In this document: piece by piece, positions 50,919-61,145 of the stretch
Layout: each line of letters begins with the position of its first letter
Numbering within the stretch: the first letter of the stretch is position 1
NCBI RefSeq assembly: GCF_907165205.1
Contig: NC_058198.1
Span: 845,501-909,500, forward strand
Direction: 5' to 3'
Length of the DNA stretch: 64,000 nt
Source: Coccinella septempunctata
Taxonomy: Eukaryota; Arthropoda; Insecta; Coleoptera; Coccinellidae
Notes under the pieces: generated by a model
What the model was told of the DNA's origin: nothing
Database searches by the model: none
Seen by the model: only the letters and a program-made list of their open reading frames with translations
Made by a program: the position numbers and the translations under genes

Positions 50919-53598
50919 ATGTTCAATGTTACTGACGACATAACTGTTATCAAGTATCCCAAATTTGCTACAGTGGTTGCCTCAATTTGCTCCATTCTTT
51001 TTTGTGTTGTTGGTGTTATAGGTAAGTTTATTTTCCATGTATTGCTTTTATTTAGTTATGATTATTTTATTGATTGTGCTTCTTCTTTGGGAATGGTTCT
51101 ATGAAATGAATTATTATCGCATTATTTAATTATCCTGTTCTACTTAATCAAATCCAATTACCCATTTACGGATAGGTGAAAAAAATTAGGAAGTCAAATC
51201 ATCGCAACCTATGTAATTATCCTGTATATCGTTTATGATATGAATGAATGTGAACTGTGTGCGGTTCATTCATGTGTGATTGAATTGATCGGAATTTTAG
51301 GATTTTAGGGAATATATTTTTACGAAATTATACAGGAGAACCTTATGCTTTCAATGTAAAACGAAACAATATTTCAATCTTTCGAAAATTTCGATTTGAA
51401 ATTAACTCATGAATAACGAAAATTCATATTTAGAAGAATTTTATTCCGGTTCAATTATTATTGATGAATTATTATGATATTCTTTATGGACAAGGCCTAC
51501 TTCTTGTTGCTGATTTTTGATCATTTGACCCCTTATTATTTCTTAATGATCCGATGATAACGAGTGCATTGACTCTCTGTCTCTCTTAAAATAGAAGCTT
51601 GAGAGGATGAGTTCGAATTGCATTGATACATTTTGGATCTTATATACTTTCTGGAACGATTTGTAACCCTAGATATTCATATTTAACATGTCTCTGGAAT
51701 CAAGTTGTCGAAACATATGTTTTTCAAGCGTCATTGTATAAGGACATTATACAATGACAATACAAAGTACACACCGATTATAACTATGTGAGAATACTGC
51801 GGACGTTCGAATTGGCAGCTGGTTGAAATAAATTCTTGAAAATTGATAAAGTCTTATTTGCTATGGGCTTTGTTCAAGTGATAAGTAGGTAATTTTAGGT
51901 GAGAACTTATCAGGTATTCAATGACGGGAAGGTGTTTCGATAAGCAAGCAGAATACACACGGGTGGGAATCGAAACTGAAAAAAGTAGAATTATACGATG
52001 TTCATTGAAAAGAATTCGCAGAATGAAGCATCAGGAGTTACCTATACCTATATGTAGTTACGTTTTTTTATAATTCATTGTTAAAATCCAATTATACTTG
52101 AATAAAACCCCTCAAATAATTCGTACTTTTTCGATCTCTTCCAAGTACTTAGGTTTATTTTCCAGATCATTTTTTCTCTATTTCATAAAAATAGCGCAGA
52201 ACTCTTCTTCATATTTCCTTAGATATTATATATGGTCTGAAAGAATATAAAGAAATCGCAAATGTGCGGCTAGATTATGTTTATTAAATCCGTTCTCATT
52301 ATTATTTATATTATTTTTATGTACATAAATCTTCATCTATATTGAATGGTTATACATTTCAGGAAACTCTGTCACCATATTGGCTTTATGCAGATGTCCC
52401 AAACTAAGGTCGCATGCAACCACTGCATTCGTATTATCATTATGCATATCGGATTTACTGTTTTGTTCTGTAAATCTTCCACTTACAACAGTTAGGTATA
52501 TCAATGAAGAATGGACACTTGGAGATGCTCTCTGCAAACTATTTCCAGTTTTGTTTTATGGGAATGTTGCTGTATCGCTTCTTAACATGGTGGCTATCAC
52601 TTTAAGCAGGTAAAGAATCTATTACTTTTTACCAAAAATTTCTATTTTCAACGAAAACTTGTTTCAGATACATTCTTATAGCTTATTCTAAATACTATGA
52701 GCAACTGTATTCCAAGACTGCAATATGGGTTCAAATTATAGCTGTTTGGGGAATTGCAATCCTTATAATGGTGAGTGCTAAATCGATTTTTTGAAAATGA
52801 AATCGTCCAAATGTTGTCTATTTCATTTTACACATGATGGAAAATGTACACTTTTTTCTATCATGGCATAGGTTGTAGGAGTATAGAATTTCCTGCAGAA
52901 ACTGCTGCGTTATGATAGTCACAAAAAGTTGGCTGAAATATACCTACTTATTTTCTTTCTTTTAGTTACCTCCTTCATTGGAAATTTGGGGTAGGTTGGG
53001 ACTGAACCCTTCGACTTTTTCGTGTACAATTCTAGAAAAGGATGGAAGTTCACCAAAGAAAGTACTATTCCTCATTGGTTTCGTTCTGCCTTGCGTAGTT
53101 ATAATAATTTCTTATTCTTGTATATATTGGAAAGTTAGAATGTCGAGATTAAATTTGTTGAAGCACCAGTAAGTGAATTCAGTTAAACTAAGATAGTCCT
53201 TTATTCAAAATTAATGTTCCAGGTCCGTAAATAAAAAAGACAGGATGACTCAGAAGAGAGAAAAAGATGATAATAGACTGACGAAGCTAATGCTTATAAT
53301 ATTTGTTTGTTTCTTGTGCTGTTTTTTACCACTTATGATGATGAACGTATTTGATGATGATGTTGCTTACCCGTCGCTCCACGTTTTGGCATCAATTCTG
53401 GCTTGGGCATCAAGCGTCGTCAACCCTTTCATTTACGCAGCAAGCAACCGTCAGTATCGATCGGCTTATTCTAAACTGTTTCGTATATTTCAATCTGTCG
53501 TCACCGTCTCAAAGCCAGGTTCAGGATCTACAGATTTCAGGGCGATTGAAAAAAATGGGCAGCAGTGTACTTCGAAAGCTAATCTAGACCTTAGTTGA
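50919..53598 (+). CDS. Tre1: Rhodopsin-family GPCR, Tre1/moody-like
   Basis: Five exons join in phase: 50919-51021, 52363-52609, 52668-52770, 52966-53168 and 53223-53598, giving 343 residues with seven hydrophobic helices. Landmarks: GNSV in TM1, LCISDLL in TM2, the disulfide cysteines LCKLF before TM3 and FSCTIL in loop 2, SRY at the end of TM3 in place of DRY, FCCFLPL-type TM6 and NPFIYAASNRQYR in TM7. The TM7 and short tail resemble fly Trapped in endoderm-1, which steers germ cells and neural polarity; Moody, a glial barrier receptor, is the close paralogue and cannot be ruled out. Fly Tre1 also deviates from DRY (NRY). The leader holds a three-codon uORF at 50891-50902. No ligand can be inferred. 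Confidence 0.85.
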
Positions 53599-54153
53599 AA
53601 CCTTAGAGTAACAGTTGTTACCCTTTGTTGAAACGTTCCGAAGGCCATTTTTTTATATTTCATGAGTTAATACTCAATGGCACGTTAATCAAATAATAGA
53701 ATCTACTTCTTTATACGTATTAGAGACCATAACGTTCGTGATGAACGCAAACATATATTTTTCAATGTAGAACTTTTCCCAAAAAATGAATAAAGAATAT
53801 GAATATTATGTATATTGTTTTGTTATGTGTGTTATGCCATCGTGCCATTAAACAACATACCGTTTCTTTTTTTCTGAACTCATTAATATGAATCATTCTA
53901 ATAATCGTCCATGCAAAATATCCAATTCTTAGCAATGTTTTCCTTTATAATTCGGAGATATGTATTATACATGGTACCCCGTTGACATTTTGCCTCTCTC
54001 TCCAGTCTCTGCTTACACTCAGGTCTGGAATAGGGGGCAAGTTCTAGGATCTGTTTCGAGTCGATAAATCTTTACATCTTCTTAATTGTTTTTATATTGT
54101 AAAATTTTGTATTACGCTTAAAAAACTCATAAGGTACATACATTTATACGCAG

Positions 54154-54552
54154 GGTAGCTCAATGCTATCGGGCAGTGACGACCCCGCGTACCCTAGTCA
54201 ACCGGGGCCCAAGGGCCCAAAGGTAAGTAACGAAATTGAACTGAATAAATCGGGCTGACAGAAATCTACATTAATCTTTCAGTATACCATGGAGAACTTG
54301 CCGACATCGGAAGTGAATTACGATAGACCGGTTTCGCTCTTGTTTGAGCTCGTCAGTATCGCCAAAGAGGAACTTAATCTTTGGCAGAGACAAACTTTCT
54401 GTTTGGTATCGCATAACTCAACCAAAAGACGAACTCAAACAAGAGCGAAACCGGTACTCTATCTACGGAAAAACGAGACCACAATAATTGTCGCCACTGT
54501 CTTGTTAGAGTCACTGTACAGTGTAGTACGTGTGGTGGTAGTACCATTGTAA
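54154..54552 (+). CDS. Orphan two-exon coding-like unit downstream of the GPCR
   Basis: An acceptor (ACGCAG, ending 54153) opens a 69-base GC-rich exon, 54154-54222, that reads GSSMLSGSDDPAYPSQPGPK plus three residues. It is followed by a GTAAGT donor, a 60-base intron ending TTTCAG and a second exon, 54283-54552, in the same frame (YTMENLPTSEVNYDRP...), ending in TAA. Both junctions are phase 0. Composition and splice sites look real, but I could not find an upstream exon with a phase 0 donor. It could be an alternative tail of the GPCR gene, a separate small gene starting at the internal ATG (54163), or a pseudogene. The second exon contains a 28-base inverted repeat. Confidence 0.4.
54327..54461. 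repeat. Long inverted repeat inside the orphan exon
   Basis: Left arm 54327-54354 and right arm 54428-54455 are reverse complements over 28 bases with one mismatch; the core of 22 bases is perfect (starting ACCGGTTTCGCTC). The loop is about 73 bases. A smaller inverted repeat, TACCATTGT / ACAATGGTA, follows at about 54542-54575. Confidence 0.85.
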
Positions 54553-54871
54553 AAAGACCTTTAAACAATGGTAGTACGCCCCTGACTGGAATGCTAAAAA
54601 TGGAAGTATAGTGTTCTGTAGTTCTGTTCTGTGCTCAAAGACCTCTTCCATCTGTGAATTCAATGTTTGTCAACTATCCGATAGATGTCTACCGTTAAAA
54701 GTAAACAAATTCGTTTTCTATCATGAAATTTCTATTGAACCCCTTGTGAGTGTGTAATTCTTTGATTCCTATTAAATTAGTGTTATGATCAAGTGGTTGC
54801 GATTATTCTGCCGGTTTTAAATATTTTTATTTTCTCATCAAGTGAAACTCTGTTGTGACCAAACGTCCACA

Positions 54872-56465
54872 ATGGTTATTTTTCTCTTGATTCCGTTTAT
54901 TATTTTTATGCTTGTGCGAAAGTTTTTAGTTAGAAAGGAAGTGAAAAATATAGCCAATAAGCACATAGTTGTTATTGGAGGATCTAGCGGTATTGGCAAA
55001 TCCATCGCAGAATTGGCAGCAAGGAAGAATGCTCATGTGACGATAATTGCAAGAAATATTGACAAACTGGCTCAGGCAATAGAAGACATACGAAAGTGTT
55101 CCGTGAATCCAGCTGAACAGAGAATCAGTTATGTGTCAGTAGATGTAACAAACTTTGAAGATATTGAAAACAATTTATGTGAAATTGAAGAGACCATAGG
55201 CCCCATATATATGCTTGTCAACTGTGCCGGATTTGCCATTTGTGGCGAAATGGAAAGATTTTCAGTACATGAAATTAAATCTCTAATAAACATAAATATC
55301 TTGGGAAGTATCTACCCCGTCAAAGCAATAATCCCAAAATTCAAACAAAGAAGAGAAGGTATAATTGTGTTAACTGGATCGTTGGTATCACTTTTCGGAA
55401 TGTATGGATATTCAATATATTCCAGCTGCAAATTTGCACTGAGGGGTCTTGCTGAAGCCATTCATATGGAATTGAAACCATTTGGTGTAACTGTTACATT
55501 AGCTTTACCTCCGGATACAGACACTCCCGGTTTTCACCAGGAAAATAAATCCAAACCAATAGAAACATCAAAAATATCGACAATGGGCACTCTTTATAAA
55601 CCTGATGAAGTAGCTGAGAAAATTTTACGAGATGCTCTGGTAAAAAAATTCAGTTATTTGATCTTCTCTACAGATTTATCTACTATATACAATAAATTTT
55701 AACCAACCAGCAAAAAATAATACCGTATTGAATTCAACTAACCAGTTTCATACGTTAACCTAGCTCAATAAAAAATTTAAAAAAATATTTGATCAGTAAA
55801 ATTATAATTACAGTAAAATTTTCTATGCAGATGAAATCTAAAATTTAAATTATTGATCAAATATTGTGAGCAGTCAAACCCATGGCAGTTCGACGTTACT
55901 CAGTTTTTGTATTAACGTTGATTGAAGTATTTGATACAAAACAATACTTCAATCAACGATATTTAATTTAATTGATTTGTCTCATATTTGTGTGAGTATC
56001 CTACCTGATAATCCATCATTATCATAATTGACTTATTATACTTGTGTTCTTATCATTCTATTCATGAACTAAACCATAGTCATAACAATATAAGTTTTAT
56101 CATGAACAATTTAGTATATTCATTCAATAAATACTTACCGTACTGATAATACGTTCCTGATATTATGATTACCTGGTTCTTTTCTGAGAGTGCATTCCAG
56201 GCTCATAACACTAATAGATTTTATATTTTTTTAGGATGGAAATTTTTTCAGTTATATTGGATTCAATGGTTTCATTCTTACAACATTATGCAAGGGATTC
56301 AGCCCATTCAAGTCTTTCCGTCAGGTTATCTTTGAATCAGCCATACTTGGATTGATTCGTTTCGTTTCTGCTTTCTATGTTGTCCAGATGCAGAAAATCA
56401 TACAACTTTGTTTTGATGAGAAAGAGCAAAGAAAACGAGGGCAGCGAAAAAATAAATATACTTAA
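54872..56465 (+). CDS. KDSR: 3-ketodihydrosphingosine reductase
   Basis: Two exons, 54872-55639 and 56235-56465, join in phase to give 332 residues, the same length as the human enzyme. KDSR is an ER membrane short-chain dehydrogenase that reduces 3-ketodihydrosphingosine to dihydrosphingosine with NADPH, the second step of sphingolipid synthesis. Visible: an N-terminal membrane helix (about 1-16), the cofactor motif GGSSGIGK (from 36), NCAG, the catalytic Ser in LTGSLVS and Y183xxxK187 (YSSCK), the family motif PPDTDTPGF, and a hydrophobic C-terminal segment (ILGLIRFVSAFYVV). It ends KNKYT, a KxKxx-type ER-retrieval signal. The start is the ATG at 54872, in a good context; an in-frame GTG lies ten codons upstream. 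Reading through the donor would give a false 276-residue product lacking the tail. Exon 2 confirms the splice. Confidence 0.96.
55911..55966. repeat. Perfect hairpin in the KDSR intron
   Basis: Sixteen-base perfect arms (CGTTGATTGAAGTATT at 55916-55931 and its complement at 55943-55958) surround an 11-base loop, with partial pairing beyond. It might be a structured RNA, a transposon remnant or chance; the arms are short for an animal miRNA precursor. Confidence 0.5.
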
Positions 56466-58711
56466 TTTTTTTCTGATATCTACTTGTACTTATTACAAGA
56501 AGGTATTGTTATTATATTCTAATATATGCCAACCAACATGGTTTTTTGCAATTGTTACCATTTAGGTTAGTCAGAAGAACGCACTCGGAAGTGGAAAACA
56601 GTTTGAACATATGAAAATGTTTGGTGTTGTATACAGAGTGTGCCAAGTCTATGGTGCATTGATGAAGGCATCCTGAATTAGTGGTGATCTCTTATATAAG
56701 TAATTTGATTCTTTGCAGTGATGATCTGGTCCCCTTTGAAAAAAAATCATCTTTTTTGTAATAGTACAATTATTTTGCACTTTTTTAAAAATCAGCATCT
56801 AACTTACATTTAAGCTTGAAAAAAAAGGCTACTCCAGATCTCAAAGATACTGACTAAAAAAGTGAATAGTACTATACTGAATTCATGCTCATCTATGAAA
56901 TTCATAACATAATTTCTCATCTGTATGACCGGTTTTTATATTGAAATTTGTTCACAGTATTTGAAAATTGAAGGTGCCACAAGAAGTTTGAAATTTTGAT
57001 TTTTCAATTGAGTATAAGTGCCTAATATAAATCTCTAGTTTATTATCTTCTATTGATTAAGTTTTTTGAATAGAAGCAGAATTAATTTTTTTTAAATTCT
57101 TCCTAACATAGTAATTATTCTCGTTGGTGTTAACGTCCATCGTTAAATTAGGCTTTTATTATTGGAATTTGGCCAAAATACGGTTTTGGGTTAATAATGT
57201 TTATTTAAAAATTGCCAACAGTAAAAACATTCCAGATTGGCAAGGAAAATATTAGTTTCAAATTAATGCTATTCAAAGTTCGAACTAAATTTAAAATAAG
57301 CCTTGAGAAAGGAACGAATTACTCGGAAACGTCGGTATTTTCATTCATGTTTTGAAGCCAGAAGCGTCGTGTTGAAATTTCCAAAATGAAATTATTGTTC
57401 CAAGGTTTGTGATTCATCGTCAAGTTAAAGAAGACATACAAAATATATTAATCGCAAACAAAGAAGTGTGTCCACACAATTTCAATTAGAAATCCGGGGT
57501 AAACGAAGCTACTTCATAATATCTTTCTTGAATTTTTTCAGTGGGAATTGCATTTCCTTCCAATATATTAGTATTGTTAGAACTGACGTTCAATTCACGA
57601 TTTTTCGTGCTATGTTTTTATTAATTGTTGCTAGGGTTCACCTCAACACTTTGAAATAAATGTTCTGTTTTAATAAAATTGCCGTTTCTTTCATATTGTT
57701 GGTTTTCCATAATAATAAACACTATTATTTCAGTAACATGTTTATTCTCATTCTTTCTTCAGAAAAACTCGAAGAAGTTAATCATAATAATATTCCAATA
57801 CATTGCAAATTGGTTAATTTCTATTTTCGCGAACTAGATATCCCCTACTTTCTAAAAAGAAGAATCTAACAAATCGTAACATGATAGTTTTACAAAAACA
57901 AGAATTTTATTTATGATGATAAAATATTACCAACATCTCAAATTACAAATTCAGTTGTCAAATGAACAAATATCCAGTCAAAATTTCAAGTTCTAACAGT
58001 CTGGAAACTGAATAATTCTAGTATCACGTCTGTGCTAAATATAAAGCATAGGTCTTAGTATTCTTCTCCTAGCCAGGTCAGTTGAATTGTCAAATTTCGA
58101 AATTAATCTTGGACACAAAAGATTTTGTTTGTATATATATATATTATATATGTTTATAATTAAAAGTTCATTCACTTGGTTGTAATTTCACCACCAACCT
58201 ATCCACAACTTCAGTTCTGTACTAACCTTTTGATAATGACTTTATAAACGAGTTCTAGTTCACTAAATATTTGATTGAACAGGTCCATTAATTCGTTTAT
58301 AATCATTATTAAAATAATTTATTTAATTTTTTTATTCTTTTGAAGAACTCCCAAGTTGATATGAGACTTACAAAACATTCAGTTAGTGTTTGTTGCAAAC
58401 GGTGTACAAAATAATGTACTGCATGAGTACTGGCAAAAAGTTGTCTAAAAAACAACTGAAGTGTAAGATGCAGTGTGTATAAGCAGTTCAGAAGAATGAA
58501 ATGAAAAAAAAATCTCGGGAGTCTTGCAGATGAACTCAAGAAAAAAGCTGGTGATCAATTCAAAGACAGAAAAGATATATATAATATAAAATATTTTGAC
58601 TGAATAAAAATATTATATTGCACATTGAAGTTGATTTCTGAAACAGGACATTAGCAAATTGTTCAATGAAAATTTGTGTTATGTAACACCATTCAATTCA
58701 ATACTGTCCTA
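56466..58711. other. Convergent spacer between KDSR and MAPKAP kinase 2
   Basis: Holds both 3' UTRs. + strand AATAAA motifs occur near 57655 and 57671, and minus-strand signals (TTTATT) near 58318 and 58331. An AT repeat lies at 58132-58153. No coding exon is recognised. Confidence 0.5.
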
Positions 58712-60341
58712 CTATTTACCACTTTGATTGTTTACTATTGATCTCTTACGACGTTTATTCAAAAGAGGGTTACTTGAATCCTCAATTGATTTAATATGCA
58801 CTTGGTCATAGTCAACTCGCATGGTTGCCAAAGATCTAGTCATTTCTTCTTGTACTTCAGGCCACATTTCTTCTCCTTCTTTTAACATCTTGTTAGTGTG
58901 GAGAGGCGTTTGTGGTACAGTTGTATATTGCTGAAAGAAATTTAGAGCACTCAAACCTCATGGTGAAAGAATAAATGGTTCTATTTTTCTTTTTAGTTCA
59001 CTTTCCGGACAGAAATACTCACTGCTATCCACCAATTACTCATCACTTGTGATATTGTCAAACGGCTGGTTGGTTCAATGTTAAGCATGCCCTTTATGAG
59101 ATCTTTGGCATTTTGGCTGACATTCTTCCATTCAGGATCTGGAAATGTAAACTGACCCATTCTTATCCTTTTTTTCATTCCAGGAGAGATTGCCATTCCA
59201 TGATTGCTATAAAAAGGCGGAAAACCACACAACCTGAAAATAACTCAAGTGTCAATTGTATTTGTATACACCAAAGGATTACGTTACAAGTTGATTTTGT
59301 GGATACAAAGCAATCATGTAAGCTTATTAACCCTTAGATCTTTCTCTGATAGGACTCGGTAATATATATACTCACAGGATATACATTATGACACCAAGGG
59401 ACCATATATCACAGCTCTTGTCATATTTGTCAGAACCCAGAACCTCAGGAGCTGAAAATTAACAGAAATTAATTATGAATTATTTTGTCTTCCCATAATT
59501 ATTGTAACTTGATGAATCCACAAATTATAAGGTCTTTCAGTAGGGTCCATTCGTGGAAAAAAACTTACCAACATAGTATGGAGTATAACATGGAGTTTGT
59601 AAAGTATCTTGACTAAGGGTTTCCTTTGCAAATCCGAAATCTGTTAATTTAAGTATACCATAAGTACCCTTTTTAGAGTAAAGGAGGTTCTCTGGTTTTA
59701 AGTCTCTGTGCGCAATATTATTATCATGAAGATACTTCACAGCAATACATATTTCATGCATTATCTGAGCAGCCTCTGAAAATGATCAAAATCTTTGTTT
59801 TTCTTTCTTTTAAGTGAGATATACATATATATTTTTTGCAGTACTAATATTAACGTACCTCTTTCAGTAAAGGCACCATCAGTTCTATCCTGGATTCTCT
59901 GAAAAAGTTCTCCTCCCTCCATACTAAAACAATGTGATCAATAGGCTATCATGGTTCATCCTCTAAAACACTTACCATTCCATGACCATTAAAAGACAGG
60001 TAGTATTTTTATGTTTGTTCTCATAAACATCAATAACATTTACAATGTGCTTACAACCACTAGCTTTCCAGTGCAATTCAACTTCCCGTCGTGCCTTAAC
60101 ATTATCATTCAATATCTAGAAATTTTATTATTTGGTAAAGTTACAAGCATAATGCTCAGAGTGAATTAATAGCTAATAATCCCACCTTAAGCGCATATTT
60201 TTCTCTAGTCGTTTTCGAATAACATTCAACAACTTTTCCATTGATACCAAGACCCAAGACACTTTTTGTAATTTCATAATCATCTGTAATCGGTGTCTTT
60301 TTAGGAATGCGAGCCATTGGTGGTATCACAACTTTACTCAT
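58712..60341 (-). CDS. MAPk-Ak2: MAP kinase-activated protein kinase 2
   Basis: Seven exons join in phase: 60186-60341, 59976-60115, 59859-59923, 59569-59775, 59376-59451, 59023-59233 and 58712-58930, giving 357 residues. MK2 is the serine/threonine kinase activated by p38 in stress signalling; it phosphorylates small heat-shock and RNA-binding proteins. Motifs: glycine loop GLGINGKV (30-37), ATP-site Lys52 (YALK), HRDLKPEN (143-150), DFG (166-168), activation-loop Thr181 in LQTPCYTPYYV (p38 site), the VPQTPLHT hinge site, and a C-terminal LLNKRRKRS basic docking and nuclear-localisation motif. The usual NHPWI is SNWWI here. The ATG at 60341 is the first in frame; a TTG lies eight codons earlier. 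The N-terminal proline-rich region of vertebrate MK2 is missing, as in flies. Confidence 0.96.
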
Positions 60342-60659
60342 GGTGTTATTATTTATTACAACCAAGGAATAAACAAAAATGTAAACATAAATTTATTACA
60401 TCAAATAGGATCAAATCAAGATTTTCATAAAATTTTGGGTATGAAACTTATGGTTAACACAGATTACATCTGTAATCTGTGATGGTTAATAACATAGACA
60501 TAGACCACAGAAAACACTGTGGTCTCTGTTTGTTGTCTCTGTTCATGACCATAAAGTAAATCAAGGGTGTTTTCTGTGTTCATGACTACCTTTGCAGCAC
60601 AGAACACTTTGCAGTAGGGGTGAGAAAAACACAGAGATATATCTATATCCCCTTCTAAC
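60342..60659. promoter_or_regulatory. Upstream region of MAPKAP kinase 2 with palindromes
   Basis: Contains a perfect palindrome at 60458-60481 (arms CACAGATTACA / TGTAATCTGTG) and another with arms AGACCACAG / CTGTGGTCT near 60505-60530. It must include the kinase promoter; the palindromes may belong to a mobile element inserted next to it. Confidence 0.45.
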
Positions 60660-61145
60660 TATGGCTGTGGTCCGTATATACACTTTGGTTTCTTCTGGTT
60701 AGTAAGTGGGCGGTCCGTATATGTCGAATTCCTGACAATTCGGTTCAATATCAGTCACCAGAGTAACCGCTCTGGTAACTTTCGGTTACCCTTCTATATC
60801 TCTGGTATCGAATCCTCTGCGCAGTTCTAGAACCATTCTCGGACTGTCCGAAAGCAGAACCCGAATACAGCAATTGAACCCAATTGTCAGGAATTCGACA
60901 TATACGAATTACGAACCGCCCACTTACTTACTTTCTTCTGGTTAGTAAATGAGCGATCCGTATATGTCGAATTCCTGACAATTCGGTTCAATATTTGTCA
61001 CCAGAGTAACACCTCTGGTAACTTTCGGTTACCAAATGTGTGTATAACATTGAACTCAAAGAGTTCAATGGTATATACGGACCATACGCCAACCAACAGC
61101 CCATGTCCAGAGCCAAAGATTATAGATAACACTATAATCTTTGAC
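60660..61145. mobile_element. Composite foldback element with direct and inverted copies
   Basis: A roughly 100-base segment occurs twice in direct orientation (about 60690-60790 and 60931-61033; shared CCGTATATGTCGAATTCCTG). Its front part also occurs inverted at about 60871-60932. The outer ends carry GGTCCGTATATAC (about 60669) and its complement (about 61071-61083), and short palindromes lie at 61050-61072 and 61114-61143. No transposase frame is visible. It looks like a foldback transposon or nested MITEs. Confidence 0.65.

Noticed and set aside
55640..55702. Continuation of KDSR exon 1 to the first stop
   Set aside because: It would lose the conserved C-terminal part; an exact phase 0 splice from 55639 to 56235 restores a 332-residue protein of the family's usual length.
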